64,000 bases of DNA from Magicicada septendecula (lineage: Eukaryota > Arthropoda > Insecta > Hemiptera > Cicadidae). Made by a program: the position numbers and the translations under genes. Below the pieces are notes generated by a model. That model worked only from the letters and a program-made list of their open reading frames with translations, searched no databases and was not told where the DNA came from. Positions 13,161 through 26,505 of this stretch are shown one piece after another. The stretch is from contig CM068371.1 in assembly GCA_034769895.1 (NCBI GenBank), forward strand, positions 402,581,469 through 402,645,468, in the 5' to 3' direction. Position 1 is the first letter of the stretch. Each line of letters begins with the position of its first letter.

Positions 13161-14839
13161 CTCTGCACTTACTTAGACTTAAACAGTGTAAATATATTGT
13201 ATATACTATGTTTTAAAATACTTATGTACAGAGAACTAGTCAGTGGGTACGACATGTATCGTGTCAACAGTTATTGTTATGTACTATTATGTATTAACAT
13301 AATTTGTTATGTATTATTGTTTTTTAATGTATTTACCGGGGGAATACAAAATAATTCATAACCTGGACAAGGTTATGTTCCCATTCTTCTAGATGAGCTG
13401 TCTTTGTAAGCACATGTACCCTTTGCAATAACCCACCTATCACGTGGCAGCGCTTTGATCCCCCTCCCCCCGTCAATTCTAGTATTCGCGGCTGGATCCT
13501 CTGTCCCCTGTGTCTTGACGTGCCCCTCTCCCAGTAGTATGTTCTACGGGGACTGTAGCTTTATTCATGCATCTAACTTGACACATGTATGTCACTGTTG
13601 AATTAGAACGCTCTTCTGTCACCACTCCAGCTGTTTGAAACCTTCATCCTGTGTAGTCTTTGCATTTGGGTGGAGAACCCCTATTCACGTAACCCAAAGG
13701 GAGAGGTTATCGAATGTTGGCCTGAGTTGCTCGACTTAATAGGACGGTCCATCAATATATGAGAGTGTAGAAATTGAGAGAACTCTCCTCTCTGAGATCT
13801 TACGATTTCCTGTCACCTATATGATGCAGTATTGCCAAGAGCTGAAAATGTTTTCTTCTGTATTCTGACACACTTAACATATCGTAGAATCGCAGGATAC
13901 GTATGTGCTGTGGGATACAGGTGATTGAATATAAAAGTGTCTGTCACGGCAAAAGATTGTACGATATAAAGAATACAGAAGGACGATGGACACCGTAAAG
14001 AAGAAGAATAAAAATAAGTAATCGTAATTCTTAATAAATGGTACGGAATGAAATTATATTGGTTCTTCGTACTTCTGTTGTTCAATGTTTGGTATACTAG
14101 TAACAGATTGTGTTATTCGGAATATTCAAAGCTAAAGGTATTCCTTATTAGTTAATGGCCCTGTTAAGGAAGCATGTCGTTAAGGCTGAATAACTTGTTT
14201 CCCACTGAATGATTTACTTGCATCAGAAAAGACGGTAATATATAAATTTCATTATATTCGTGTCATGGAAGTGGCCTTTAAAAAGAAAAAGAAAAGAAAA
14301 GATTGTCTTAGGCCTATGTGTTCAGAATTTTGATGACAATGTACGTACCATAAGATTTTAAAATCTCTTAACCCGTTATTTTCAAATATGTAACAACTAC
14401 GCAGTAAACCTTATTCTTATGTTTTACAGGTATTTGTGTATTCTTCTGTAAACTTATGTATGCTATAAGAATATAATAGCCTAATGTATGGTAAATTAAG
14501 TCTGTGTAAGAAAATGAAGCAAACCAGCCGTGAGGGGTAGACCGTTTAGCTTTGAAAAACTCAGGTGACAATTGTGTGCCGGGACTTTGAATTTTCCCGG
14601 CGCGTGTAGAGTTGTTTAGGGCCACCAACACAGTTGGCAGCACTGCCGGGCTATGCATTATCGAAGCTGCGGCGATGCGATTTAATGACCAGTCGTGGTC
14701 AGCTGTTCGCTGTGTTTCGGTTATCAGGATGGCTGTCTAGTTAGGTTAGCCAAGGCTTTATTTTCAACAAACTGGGACAGGTTTGTCGTATGCAGGCAGG
14801 TACGACCTACACACAATTTTTCGGTCTCATTTCTTTCAG
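13161..14839. other. No gene seen
   Basis: Probable short 3' UTR of the Jockey scrap, then sequence without recognisable features. A TAGGCCTA lies at 14309. Confidence 0.5.
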
Positions 14840-14886
14840 CAGGCCTTCAACCAGGACATTCCCTTTGGTCTGACGGCCGAGGTCAG
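14840..14886 (+). other. Candidate 47-nt exon (unproven)
   Basis: An acceptor tract ('CTCATTTCTTTCAG') precedes 47 nt of markedly higher GC than the surroundings, followed by a CAG|GTATGT donor at 14887. Two frames can be read across it; one gives QAFNQDIPFGLTAEV, with no stop. I do not recognise the protein. The GC contrast and the two good splice sites make it slightly more credible than the 7839 candidate, but it remains unproven. Confidence 0.25.
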
Positions 14887-16537
14887 GTATGTCTGTGTCC
14901 TTTTAATGCGTCGGTAGATTCCTAAAGACGTTCAGGGTCCCTGCCTCAGCCAGGAAAAAGGGGGAAGATCGTGGTCATGCGAACACCTGTGACCACCAGC
15001 AGAGCGGTTCTACATTAAGCGCTCCCCGAAGCCGTCAGACCAAGAAATGCGGAAGAACCAAAAAACACCGAAAGATCCAGAAAGACCAGGAACGACTTCC
15101 AGTAAGCATTCGCCATAGTCCAGGGACAATTTTCGGAACCTCTGCTCGTCCACAGTTCATCCTGTTTCAACTTGAGTTCGTCGCTACATACTTACAGGTG
15201 GGAGTGTTTCATTTATGCCTCTTCTAACTACATCAACTCCATAGACTGGCTACCCTTGTTTTCTACATTAAATATTTGTCAACTCAATCCGTATAACAAA
15301 CTGAAAATACCTCAAGGTCATAAGAACTCAAGTTTGTAAAAAAATGTAACTGGTTCCATTGTAACTTGTCTAACATACACCATGACGGGGTGGTTAAACT
15401 GTTCTACTAAAGTATGGTTGCCGTGCTTAAGCTATGTGGAGTCAGATTATCCTTATTACCATTATTTTGATAATAATTATTCTTGAAAGGTTATTAGTGT
15501 TTTTTTTTAAGTGGTAGGGTTAACTTTTGCATGCTCCGTCATTTCTACTGTGTTAGTGTTCGCGTTGTTCTCCCTCATGGGGTATGCTAGTCTGGAAATA
15601 TATATATGTGTAGATCTTTTATGTCTATTTTTTAAATACTATCAATTAATGACTATATGTAAAGAACGATGTGAAACTGGAACATTGTGTCACCAACGTA
15701 AAATTTATTAAATCTTGTTATTATGTTAAAAATGTGTTGATTGCAAATCCTGTCACTCTGTTAAGCGCCAGCACACTTTTCGCTTCCTCTAGGGTCATTA
15801 ACTTAGTCTTAAATATCACGTACGGTCCTGTGACCACTACAATTGTAATTTCTGAAATGTCTGTTTATAGAATGCACAGATTAATGCACAGCAAATTGAA
15901 ACTGATAACTCGACCAGCGGTGCTGTATTGTTCGGTAACAGGGACCGTAACCAAATCGCATAGGAGACGAAAATATTGCGAAACATTTTTGGGAACAGTG
16001 AGTGGAGAATCACACAAATACGGAAGTGCAGACACTGTACGGACAACCAGCTGTAGTCTACGCTGAGATCAATAGTAACGAAACAAGGCATCACACAGAA
16101 AACACTTGCAAGATGGAAATGTTAAACAAATACAGTTTAAACTTATCAGTGTCGGGGATTTAAGTACATGATGGGAACCAGCTACGATAAACCACTAACC
16201 GTCACCCGACTTATATAGGTAACATTTGTAGGCTACTGTATTCCGAATTTTCGAAAAGCCGCTACTAATTCTTCGTGAGTGTGCAGTGTCGTACTTATTC
16301 TAACAGACGTTTTTATCGCTGCCAGAATTCTTTAACAAATTCGCTGGTAGCCAACACTCATGGACGAACTGTTGTAAACTTAAACTGTGAAATAAATTTA
16401 GGCACTCCTGCTTAACTTAATCAATTTGTTGCTTCCAGAAGTTGCGAGTACCATCTGTAATATTTCAATATCGACTATGGTTATGGCTGTTATGACATGA
16501 TGTTACGTAGAGAGAATGGACCCAACTAGATTTTCAA
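14887..16537. other. No gene seen
   Basis: Open frames up to 131 codons occur (15671-16066) but show no motif. About 14930-15180 is GC-richer than average without a supportable frame. Confidence 0.45.
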
Positions 16538-16675
16538 GAAAAGCCCTTGACTATCATCCAAGGGGGAAGGAAATTGCGGGAAGACCACGTAAGCGATAGT
16601 TGGATGACTTCCATTGAGAGGGAACAGGCTACTAGCCTAAGCCGTAAACGATTACGACGACGACGATGACATGAT
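16538..16675 (+). pseudogene. LINE extreme C-terminal tail
   Basis: The frame reads 'KALDYHPRGKEIAGRPRKR', a stop, then 'LDDFH'. This is the usual end of an insect LINE ORF2 ('KALYYHPRGRRDVGRPRKRW.D'). It is followed by 'GTGY' in a shifted frame and a 3' tail of GAC/GAT repeats (about 16655-16672), typical of the short tandem tails of such elements. Only about 140 bp survive. Confidence 0.7.
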
Positions 16676-17104
16676 GTTCCATTTGTACCCAGTATAGCGG
16701 CTAAAACGTGGAAGCAAGAGAACTCAGTAACAAATTTGATAAAATGTGGTGTGTATAAGACATAATAAAGAATAATGAATGCATGTAATAAGTGTAACCA
16801 GTAACTACAAGAATAGATAGTTTAATGTAGGCCTGATGTGTGACTGTAGGCTGTTGTGTCAGTGAATTGTGTGTAAATGTGGTTCATGATAACGAAACTT
16901 TATATTTTTTGTAACAATAAACTGTGCAAAGTCATTAGATAGAAGAACAGAACTTTTTGTCTTACGCTTTGCGTTCTGACTTTGCGGAAGTTTCTCAGAT
17001 ACCTGCTATACCTCAGATATGTGCACATCTTTGTGTATAATTCAGATATCCGTAATTGAACTGACTACGTAATTGAACGTTTGTAAACAAGTATATTATA
17101 TTGG
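16676..17104. other. No gene seen
   Basis: AT-rich; nothing recognisable. Confidence 0.5.
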
Positions 17105-17690
17105 AGGGGTGAAAATTACGGCCAGTGGGAAGCAAGACAAAGAAATACAATCCAGAATTAATTTGGGAACGATGGATATACTACATTAAATGGAATCCTA
17201 TATGGGATAAGAAAATTACAGCAGAAACTAAAACCAAAATATTTAAAAGCATCGTGACTTACGGCTCAGAAGATTGAACTACTAATAAACGCACAAGAAC
17301 AAAATTAATGACAGCGGAGATGGACTTTTGGAGACGTTCGGCAAGAGTATCCAGATGTCAGAAAATTAGAAATGAAGTCGTTAAGGACAGACTAAATGTG
17401 AAAATTCAGTTGTTGATTTTCTCCAAACCAAAAAATTACAATGGTATGGACACACGAAAAGAATGGCACAGGAAAGCTTGCCAAGGAGAGTTATGGAATG
17501 GACCCCACCAGGAAAAGAGGAAGACCATCTATCACCTGGATAGAAGAAATTCAGAATATATTGAGGGAACGAGAAACTGAAGAAGATATTTGGATAGACA
17601 AGTAGCCGTGGAAGATGAGAATTCAATCACTTCTGTAATCTTTGGTTCCGGAAAATGTATAAACATTGTACAGCCGGAATAGTAAATAAT
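17105..17690 (+). pseudogene. 5'-truncated LINE, 3' portion (family shared with 60335)
   Basis: Nucleotide-level match to 60335-60890: both contain 'CTACATTAAATGGAATCCT', 'CAGCAGAAACTAAAACC' or near variants, and the 3' UTR 'TTCAATCACTTCTGTAATCT' followed by 'GTACAGCCGG'. The protein segment 'MTAEMDFWRRSARVSRCQKI' then 'NEVVKDRLNV' is the post-reverse-transcriptase part of a LINE ORF2, ending in a frameshifted 'WTPPGKRK..I.WIEEIQ' region. Several frameshifts separate the pieces. The copy here is more decayed than the one at 60335. Confidence 0.85.
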
Positions 17691-18464
17691 ATTTTATTGG
17701 GAGAGGGGAGAATCCCGCTTAGATGTGTATACTACGGAGGTAGCAAAGCTGAAGGCAAATAATTTAATGTGAAATCACAAAACGTGAACAGTTTTGTGTA
17801 AGAGACTAAATGGAAACTAATTATTTCTCTTTACAAAAAAATAGAACGTTTTCCGCAGTGTATATATGACAATGAAATATTATTAAAATGTTACAAGAGT
17901 ATAATAAACAAAAAGGGAGAGAAAGCTAACAAAGTGATTTTAACTCACGGTAGGAAAGAATAAATGCAAGGTGAGATGGCCAGTGGGAAGAGGGTGTTCG
18001 TGATAAATATTTTATATTACCCCAGAGAAACGAGCAGCGGCTCACGTGAGAGGGTGAAGGGCGAGCACACTAACTGACTCATGCTCCCCTCCTGACTATT
18101 GTTACGAGCAAAAAGTTACTACCAGTTGTATTTCTTTTTATTGTTACTTCGTGCCTTTTTAAATAATTGAAGCGTTCTATACGTTTCTCCTGAGTACATA
18201 GTTTATAAAGTTTTTCAGTGTTTTATAGGATTTAGTGTAGCGTTCAGTATTTTGTGACTGTTTAAAAAGAATTGTTTTCACTAATGAAATAAATTATAGT
18301 TTTCGATCCAGCACAAATAGTTTATAACTGACACGTTTACACACGAGCTCCTGACCAAAATCAAACCGCATCACAACCTCGGCATTCGCCTAGTAATATG
18401 TTACGCTCGAGGTAGTCGTTCTTCGTATCTTACGTGATGAAATTATCATCATGATGACAACGTT
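17691..18464. other. No gene seen
   Basis: AT-rich; nothing recognisable. Confidence 0.5.
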
Positions 18465-19180
18465 CATCCTCATTAGGATGATTTACAAAGAGTTATGTTT
18501 CAGTTACAAGAAGTGGCAAGAGAGTACTCGCTGAAAATTTCAGTAAGAAAGACCAAAACCGTGGCCTTTTTAAAGGTAAATATCCAGTGAGGACTAAGGT
18601 AGTTATAAACAACAGCACTTTAGAACAAGAGAGCCGTTTCAAATATCTCGGCTGTGCAGTACATATGTGCATATGAATCTGAATATGATATAAGACAGAA
18701 GATAAATAAATTTAGTAATATTTGTGGTACGATTCATAGAAATCTTAGAAATAAAACAAGACACAGCAAAAGCATTAAGTTTTATAAGAGAATTGCAATA
18801 CCCACATTATACCACATTTGCATCCCCACATTTATGCGAGGGAGGCGTTGGTCATGACAAAAATGGAATCCAACAGGATTCAGAGTGCTTCGAAATACTT
18901 TAAATTCTTCATTGCAAGGTAGAATAAATAATGAGGATATGAGAGCAGGACTCGAAGGAAAGGACATAAACGAAATTATTTCATTTTACAGAAGACAATG
19001 GTGGGATCATCTGCAAATGATGACAGACGATCGATTGCCGAAAGCTGCACTGAACTATAAAGCCACTGGTAGAAGAGACGTGGGTCATCCGAGGATGAGA
19101 TGGGTGCCGGAACAAGTTTATATTTCTTGACGAGGAGAAGAAGGTGATGAAAACGTTCGTAATTTGGGTCTTTGGACATT
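18465..19180 (+). pseudogene. Decayed LINE: end of reverse transcriptase plus C-terminal tail
   Basis: In the plus strand, 'DDLQRVMFQLQEVAREYSLK' is followed by 'ISVRKTKTVAF.KGK.PVR', 'INNSTLEQ...FKYLGC' and 'DIRQKINKFSNICGTIHRNL'. This is the standard segment between the catalytic motif and thumb of an insect LINE. Further on come 'RQWWDHLQMMTDDRLPKAAL' and 'ATGRRDVGHPRMRW', the usual C-terminal tail, then a GAGGAGAAGAAG-type tandem 3' end near 19135. At least two frameshifts and several stops separate these pieces. The FADD-type catalytic motif itself is lost or upstream of the truncation. Confidence 0.8.
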
Positions 19181-20264
19181 GGTAGCGTCGTAAAATTTTA
19201 CGAGCAATTGCTGTTGCACAAAGTCGGTAATATAACGTGAACATTCCAGCAATTTGAATAAACGATTTTGGTTGCAGAGACTTGTATTAATTTTTGATAG
19301 TGGACCTGATGAAAACAAAAATGCACTGAAACTCCTCTAATTCGGTATGGCTTAATATCCGTATTTGCGATAATTCGGACTACTCAGAAATCAGAAAATG
19401 ATTTCAAAGCTAGTGTAGGTTTTTCTTTATTAATTAGGTGTAAGTGCCATTCCATTGTAAACCGAGAAATTTAGGAAAGTTTAAATGCTTACACTAGTGA
19501 AACCCTGACGAACACAAAACAAACTTTGAATACAAACAGCTGGTTTGAAGTTTCAAGACGGGTAAAAATTATCGGCTGAGATCGAAATCGTATATAAGGA
19601 CCGAAGTAATTTGTTATTCTCTGAATAGCAAAACGGAAGAAAGACAATAACAGTTGATTATAGAATGGAAGATGAGTAAACTGATTGAGAGAAGAAACAA
19701 AGACGACGTCGAGCAAATTTTTCCCAGTTCAGTATACCGCAGAACTTAACCAGGTCACCTGTCCAACTTGCAAAGCATCGTAGTCATCGTAGTCTCCGCC
19801 CTGGCGTGGTTCTAGTTTGGTTGTGTAACCGTTTAACACTTTTCCTGCCTTCTTGTTATTCCTAAAATAGTCGTTTCCATTTAGTGTGCACTTTTCTCAA
19901 GTTATTATCTGTTTTCTACTCGTATAGGCGGCCCGCACTGATATAATTTTCCGTTTTAAACACATTATTTGTTATTTACAACTACACTTCTCATTTTCTA
20001 AATGCAGGCATCCCAGGTATTGTGTTTTCACTATTATACTCAATTATTTCACTTCGTTCCCACTGTCAGATCTTTACTGGCAGTTTTCAACTCCTGTACT
20101 GGTGCAGCTATATTATTAGCCATTTATTTGTGCCATTCGGTACATTTTAGGTCACTTATGCTTTATGAAAATACGAAACGATGAGAAATACGAAACTAAA
20201 ATACGAGATTGTAGTCTGGAGATCATGAATTATACAAAATCCTCCTCCCACTTATTGAAATAGG
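19181..20264. other. No gene seen
   Basis: Nothing recognisable; short open frames lack motifs. Confidence 0.5.
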
Positions 20265-20485
20265 GGGCTCATCTTCGCTTAGATGAGCAAAGATTTCCGA
20301 AGAGGGTTCTTAAATACAAAATGGAAAAGCGTAGACCGATCGGAAGGCCTTGGAAGGACGGGAGGCAATCTCTGAGGATGCGAGGAACCTTATAGCATTT
20401 TGCAATTCCCGAGGGACGTATGGACAGAGACGTATTGGGAAGTGAACTGAAGGAGGCCAAGGCTCGAAGCGGATAAAGCGCTATG
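20265..20485 (+). pseudogene. LINE C-terminal tail fragment
   Basis: The frame gives 'RFPKRVLKYKMEKRRPIGRP', then 'WKDG', then a stop and 'GSELKEAKARSG'. It fits the 'RIPKKVL..KP.GKR.RGRP..RW' ending of insect LINE ORF2 proteins. Only the tail is present. The call rests on family pattern over about 60 residues. Confidence 0.55.
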
Positions 20486-22198
20486 TGGAGAGGATGTCTT
20501 CTGCATATTCCTGTTCCATTCTAATTCAATAACATACCTTGTAGCAAAGGTAAGGAGATTTTTGGTGGAAATGAAGGGCTTCAGCTGTGATCTTTCCGTC
20601 GTCCTTTTCTATTAGACCTTTATTTCGGCTTTGTGCTTGTCCGTTATTGTTGTTTTAATGCTCTAAATTGTCAATTCAGTAAATTGACACCGTAATTGTT
20701 ACAGAATTTGTCCCTCGATTGTGAAGTAAAACAACAAAATTAAGCAAAATAAAATTATGAAAGGATTAAACTTGTACATCGGGTAGAATCTGTCGTATTT
20801 TTGATATTGTTATTGACGTGTCGATATTTCACAATATCCAATCATCTTCAGAATGTAGACATATATATGGACCAATTGCCATTTCTATCCGCTTGTCTCA
20901 CGTTGAACTATTCGGACGATTCGAGGTCATGATGATCGAAACGTCAGTAATAATAAAAAAAAAAACGGTTGATTCTGTTCGAGGTAGGAACTTTACCTTG
21001 GGACCACCAACCATCGGTATTGTCTTTTCTGTTTTTCGCAGGTTAGGCCTGTTTCCGATATCGTTTATTTAGGCTTATAGTTTATTATTTGCTTGGGCTT
21101 TCTAGTTTCATTCGTTCGTTGTGTATAGTATTTTCCTTCTTTGCTATCTAGACCTGCCTTTGTAGGTCATTGTCCACTTCTGTCTTTGAGTATGTATCAT
21201 ATTTCTAACTTGTCCTGCCCCCCCAACCAGTTTGCAAAATCTAATTTTCACTGATAATTAACATTTTGTTTCATGTCATTTTAATGGTCTCAGGTATTTT
21301 AGACTCTTACTGTATAGAATTTCGTAGTGTATGATTTTAAAATTACTATGAGCGTAGTCATAATCGCATTATAAATTAATTATCCTTCGTTAAACTACCG
21401 GGATTTTGTATGCGTAGGCCGTAGTACTGTTTGCGCATTCATAAGTTTTTGTAGGAATGGTCACCCGTCATCTTCTTACTTTACTTGAAGGTTGATTTTC
21501 TTAGATGTAACATGATTGGACATTTTTACGTGCTGTGTCTTTCTGTGGCTCAAACAAATTGAAGACACTGTTTATTACTTGTGCGTCGCGTTTAAAAGAC
21601 AAAAATAATTATCTCATGAGAACAAGAGAGTTGGTACTTACTAGCATATTCAGTATACGGGTTGCCATCCAGTATACTTGGTCACTTTTACTTCTGTGGC
21701 AGACAGTATATCAAATCATATTTAATTATTTTGCCACCCGCATTGTTTTTACCTGCGGATTTCGTGTTGTTTCATTCATATTGTGTAGAATTCGGTATAA
21801 TTTATGCGTGCACCGTCGTTCAGGCATTTTTACCGTTATTTTTAGCAACACTATTTAAACAGATCCAATGGTAGTGGTTGATTCTATTATGTCTCTGCGT
21901 CTTGCACTCCACCAACGCGCGCTCGTGTCGAGTGGGAAGCACGCGTGGGAGAAAACATATGTTTAAACGGTGACCTTTGAGAACAAAGCAATTTGGATTC
22001 TAAATAACCACTAAACTATCTAAGTGAGGTTTGCTATTCTGTATGTATTTTCCTTTGTAATACTTTTTTTTTATTCGTAGAGTATGTATGTAGTTCAGTG
22101 TGACATATGACATTTTGATTGCAAAGGGAATTTATTGGTAGATTCACATTGTTCCTTTTACCACCGTTTTTCTTTGCACACCTAAATATTCCTGATCG

Positions 22199-22201
<3 letters not shown>
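20486..22201. other. No gene seen
   Basis: AT-rich; a 'CATGATGATCGAAACGTCAG' string near 20928 resembles the CTGATGA/GAAAC elements elsewhere in the window but lacks a stem. Open frames up to 107 codons have no motif. Confidence 0.5.

Positions 22202-22289
<88 letters not shown>
22202..22289. repeat. (CT)44 microsatellite
   Basis: Pure CT dinucleotide run of 88 bp. Arg-Glu and Ser-Leu open frames over it are artefacts. Confidence 0.98.
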
Positions 22290-22292
<3 letters not shown>

Positions 22293-22730
22293 GCAGCAAT
22301 CTTCTATTACATCTGATCTTCCCTGTCGACAGTTCTCCCCCTCTATCTGGTTCCTTCTTCTTTGTTGCTCCTCAACTATCACTTAACCTTCCTTTCATCT
22401 TTTTCACTTTATTCATTCCTTTTATTTCATCGCGTAATGCTTCTCATTCATTTAATAGCCCATTTCGTTTTTAATCCGAATATCCGAGAACTTTATTTTA
22501 AAAACCTCCCTCTATCTGTCTGCCTCTCTATCTCTCTCCCCCTCTCTCCTGTTTGTGTCGGTTTGGGCACTCGTCTTTTTTATCGTCGTCTTCAGAGAAA
22601 AAATTGATAACTAATATGTTATGTTTTCATACACGCGCGCGTGCGAATGTACATACTTCTTCACTGTAATTTGAATTAAGTTTTTATTAAAGTGGTGAAG
22701 ATTAAATAAGAAACACTAGTAGAATAAGCA

Positions 22731-22762
<32 letters not shown>

Positions 22763-24224
22763 CGTTATTTTTTATTTTTAATATGCCTTCCTCCCTTTCT
22801 TTTTCTTTGCTGTCTTCCTTTATTCTACGGCTCGCTCTTGCTCGTTCTTCTTCCGATAACACACTTGTTCCCCTTGGTTTTTCTTTCAGAGACATACACT
22901 TCTGCAAGTTTCCTTCTGAACACTCCTCTGTTTCCTATATCTTCTTCCGATATCCTCATCAACTTTTTCCATCCACGGTACTTGTGTCTTTCAGTTCTCC
23001 TGGAAGGTTTGCTATCCATTATGGTTCCATTCTTCTAAGGTGTCCATAAAAAATCATTCGTGTTTTCTTTACCGCGGTTTCATACAGCCCTCGGTTTGAT
23101 CTCAGATAAGATGTAAACTCATTTGCTGATGCTTTTCTGGGTCCCAGGATTTTCCTTAGAATTTTGCTGTCCATCTATTCTATTTCCGAATGTTCTTTAC
23201 TAGCTATTGTCACTGCCGCTTGTAAGCATTGTGGTTTGATTATCGTGCTGTAGTATCTGAATTGATCGTGAATGATGTTGATGATGATGATTATTATTAT
23301 TATTATATTTCGTTAATGGTCATGGTTATATTAAGGGTACTGAAAGTGGTAATGATACTGTTCACACGTATATATAATTATCATTATCATTATGTAAGCA
23401 GTTACTATGACCAACACTATACACACATCATAACCTACATCCATGTAATCAACATCATTATCGGCCTGTGCAGCAAGTTCCAGTTTTGTCGTCAGCAAGA
23501 GAACAAAGAAGCAATATAAAGTCTTGTTGTTCTCAACGAACTCATTTTCCGACATGACGAAACCGGTTTAAGAAAGATTCGGATAAAATAACTGGATAGG
23601 CAGTTATTTTTATTGTGCAGAGTAAGTTAATCGTCATCGTATCGACAGACTTTTCGATCACGCTCATCTCAGGCGTATCCTCTTTTTTTCATAATAAATA
23701 GTAAATCTTGATTCACGTACACAGTCTTTATTCGTTCATACACAATAGCGCAAAACTAAATTTTTTTCGAAGAGAAGTGTTCGCAAACCTTCTACGTTTC
23801 TTCTACGTTTGAGAAGAGCAGTAACCTAAATCATTAACAGATGACGTTCAGGCCCATATCATACTGTTGGTGTAAGGAGACAACATAGACTACTATGGTG
23901 GTAGGTGTCGCCAATGTTTCGTGTTGGTAGTGACAGTTTACTGTTACGGTGCGTAAAGCCCCTTCCATTCGCTGTAACGCTGCCCAGCGTACAACGCAGC
24001 GTATACTATTGCAGGTATACGCCGTCACTGAGACTTTACGGAGCCGCGTACAGTAAGTCTCCGCTTTAGGTTGCCCCGATTCAGGGGACTTGTAACACAT
24101 TCCTTACGTGTATTCCGAGTACCATGAGTCCCCTTTACAAAGCTGCTGTAGTTTCCCCATAACATCGCCATCAGTCCAATTTTTGTTCAGGATCTGCAAT
24201 AAGTGTAGTCAGGATCTCGCAATT
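22290..24224. other. No gene seen; (ATT)n tracts
   Basis: A pyrimidine-rich plus strand at 22310-22560 and 22780-23040, an (ATT)n microsatellite at about 22736-22762 and a shorter (ATT)n at 23288-23306. A small inverted pair AGGGGACT/AGTCCCCT flanks 24085-24135. No coding evidence. Confidence 0.5.
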
Positions 24225-24600
24225 ATTTTTGTACGGAAAGAAAATGAATGTAACAAAACGGTCAGCGCTCCACCCGTGTATCTTTTAGCGAGCGCTTGTA
24301 CAGCTACTACAGTCTCTCGTGTCCTGTACGCCAAAGGTTTCTCTTGTTCCAATCTCCTTGTTACAAGCCTCTTTTCCCCACCTCATCATAAACCCATGTG
24401 GCCTCCTCCGACGAACTCCTGATCTACCCCGTTTCCGTCGTCTAGTTGGAACCCAGTTAACAAGGATTTGGGGTAACGATCATCGATCATCCGTTGCACG
24501 CGGCCAAAGTCTCTTTATGTTTATGCTGTCGCATAATTATTGCGCTTCGCATATCTTGTCTCTAGAGGTTTGTCTGCACGAATTTGCCTCTTGATATCTA
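24225..24600 (-). pseudogene. LINE C-terminal tail fragment, decayed
   Basis: The minus strand reads 'ATDDRSLPQILVNWVPTRRR' then 'KRGRSG', followed in shifted frames by 'GDWNKRNLWRTGHERL' and 'ALAKRYTGGAL'. This matches the tail 'R..DDR.PK..L.W.P.GRRKRGRP' and the later 'W.e...LA.DR..WR.LV.ALC' seen in many LINE ORF2 proteins. At least one frameshift and several stops. No reverse transcriptase portion is present. Confidence 0.55.
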
Positions 24601-26505
24601 CATGACTAACGCACTTGAGCATGCACGCCTCTCAGCACCGTATCTAGAAGTCCATTTCCACCGCCTGCGGGAATTTTTTTGATCGGTTTACCTCTCCTCA
24701 TCTGGTGCCTCCGAAAGTAGTGGATAGCGGACCATCAATTATGGTTCCATGTGGATCGGAGTGGTACCAAATCTAATAGCTTTCTCTTTTCCTTGCTATT
24801 ATTACTTCTACTGGTTTATACGAAGTATTTGTTTATGTCCTGTTCGTCTACTGTAGCCACCTCTTCTTTCTTCAACCCCGACGCTGTTAAATTCCCGATG
24901 GCAAGGGGATTATTCTTGGGGAGGGTTGGACTCTCAAAGCTGTAGTGAAAGCAGCTTGCCTAGGGCAGTTAACCTCGACAACAAATCGTGGTCCTCCAGG
25001 CTCATGGTTGAGGCAGTAGCCAAGCATCCTTTTTCCTATCTAAAATCTGCATGCTAAAATTCCTGCGCTAATGCCTAAATCCTGAATTCCTGTAACGAAG
25101 CTGCTCAACTGCCGGTCTGAGATGATGGAAGATGATTCCGCTTCTGTTTCGACCCGGACCGACTCGTGTAAAGAACGATGTAGCGTGGATTGTTGAACAA
25201 AAGAGTACTGTAGCTTATATCGTGATTCAGTTGCGTTTGATACCGTAGTGTAAACGTTGATATATATATATATATATACTGTCACGTGTAACTTAATATT
25301 TATTGTGTGAATTACATATTTACATAAAAAATTGTGTTTCGTTAAAAATGTCATGTGTTTTGGAACTTATAACCTACTCTTTGCTGTTCTTTTTAATTGG
25401 GGAAATCGTCTGTCCGTACGTCATACAAGTTAATGTCGCAAAACTTTAAAACCTTAACACCCCAGACTTAACTGAGGACCTACTGTACTTTACTTTGTCC
25501 GTTTCAAGAGAAACTAGTATAGTGTTGATTGCAGAATGCGCGCGCGTTTGTGTCTGTGTGTTGTAATGTTGTCTTATTCCATTATGCACATTAATTTACA
25601 TCCTCGTCAATATGTAATGTGCTTTCTGTATTGGAACAGCTCAGACATCCCGTTGTTTTTGCACTAAGTGTATGCATTATACTACGTCTTCTCCGAGCAT
25701 TAAATTGAATTTCTCAGCAGCACTACACTTCAAAGCGAACCATAGTCCTCGTTTAATGGAATGTACTTCTTATTTAATTCATTTGTATAGCCCGTTCGCT
25801 AAAGTGTAATTCGCTAACTGAAAGTTTATTATTATTTTATAGAAGAAAATTGTTTCTGCTTTACGGTTTTCAAAGCAAGAATCTCTTTAACATAATCTGC
25901 TATCTCATATATAAATGCTTTTAGTATTTGTAGATGTATTGTATTAATGGATTCATCGACTCTGAATGCCAAAATCTGAAGTAATTTTGGTCATGTCACG
26001 ATAAGAGGAGACGGACGTTTACAGTTTAGTAAATTTTACAAAATTATTAATGGCGCTAACATTTACGTGTTATAATTTACGCGTGTTTGTCAGTAATATA
26101 ATGAACGTAGTAAGTTACCCGGTGGTAGCCTAATGTTTCGGCTGACAGTTGTTTTGCTCAGTTGTTAGTTTGAGCGGTGCGACACTCACATGCATCTTCA
26201 ACACAACCAATGATATCTTCATTGTTCTAGAACAGATATAAGCATGCGACTCTCTCACAAAAAGATTAAGACTTAATAGAGTTGGCAAGAGGCAAATATT
26301 GTTCTAATGCTTGTACGTTGAACTGAAAAGTAACAAGTAGGCCTAAACGTAACATTTTTACAATCCGTTTTACTTAATTTGTTATTTGTTTCGCATTTAA
26401 TTGTGCGATATAGATCAGATGACGGTGAATGATGCTTATGAGTTTATAGGTTTAAATGTTTATCAATAAAACAATAAAAACTTAGATCATAACATTAACT
26501 TTTTT
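24601..26505. other. No gene seen; (TA)n tract
   Basis: A short (TA)n run lies at about 25259-25280. The remainder is AT-rich with no recognisable feature; one TAGGCCTA at 26338. Confidence 0.5.

Noticed and set aside
22034..22382. Arg-Glu and Ser-Leu repeat frames around 22202-22289
   Set aside because: Artefacts of the CT microsatellite.
24080..24140. AGGGGACT/AGTCCCCT inverted pair
   Set aside because: Only 8 bp of pairing with a loop over 30 nt; expected by chance in 64 kb.
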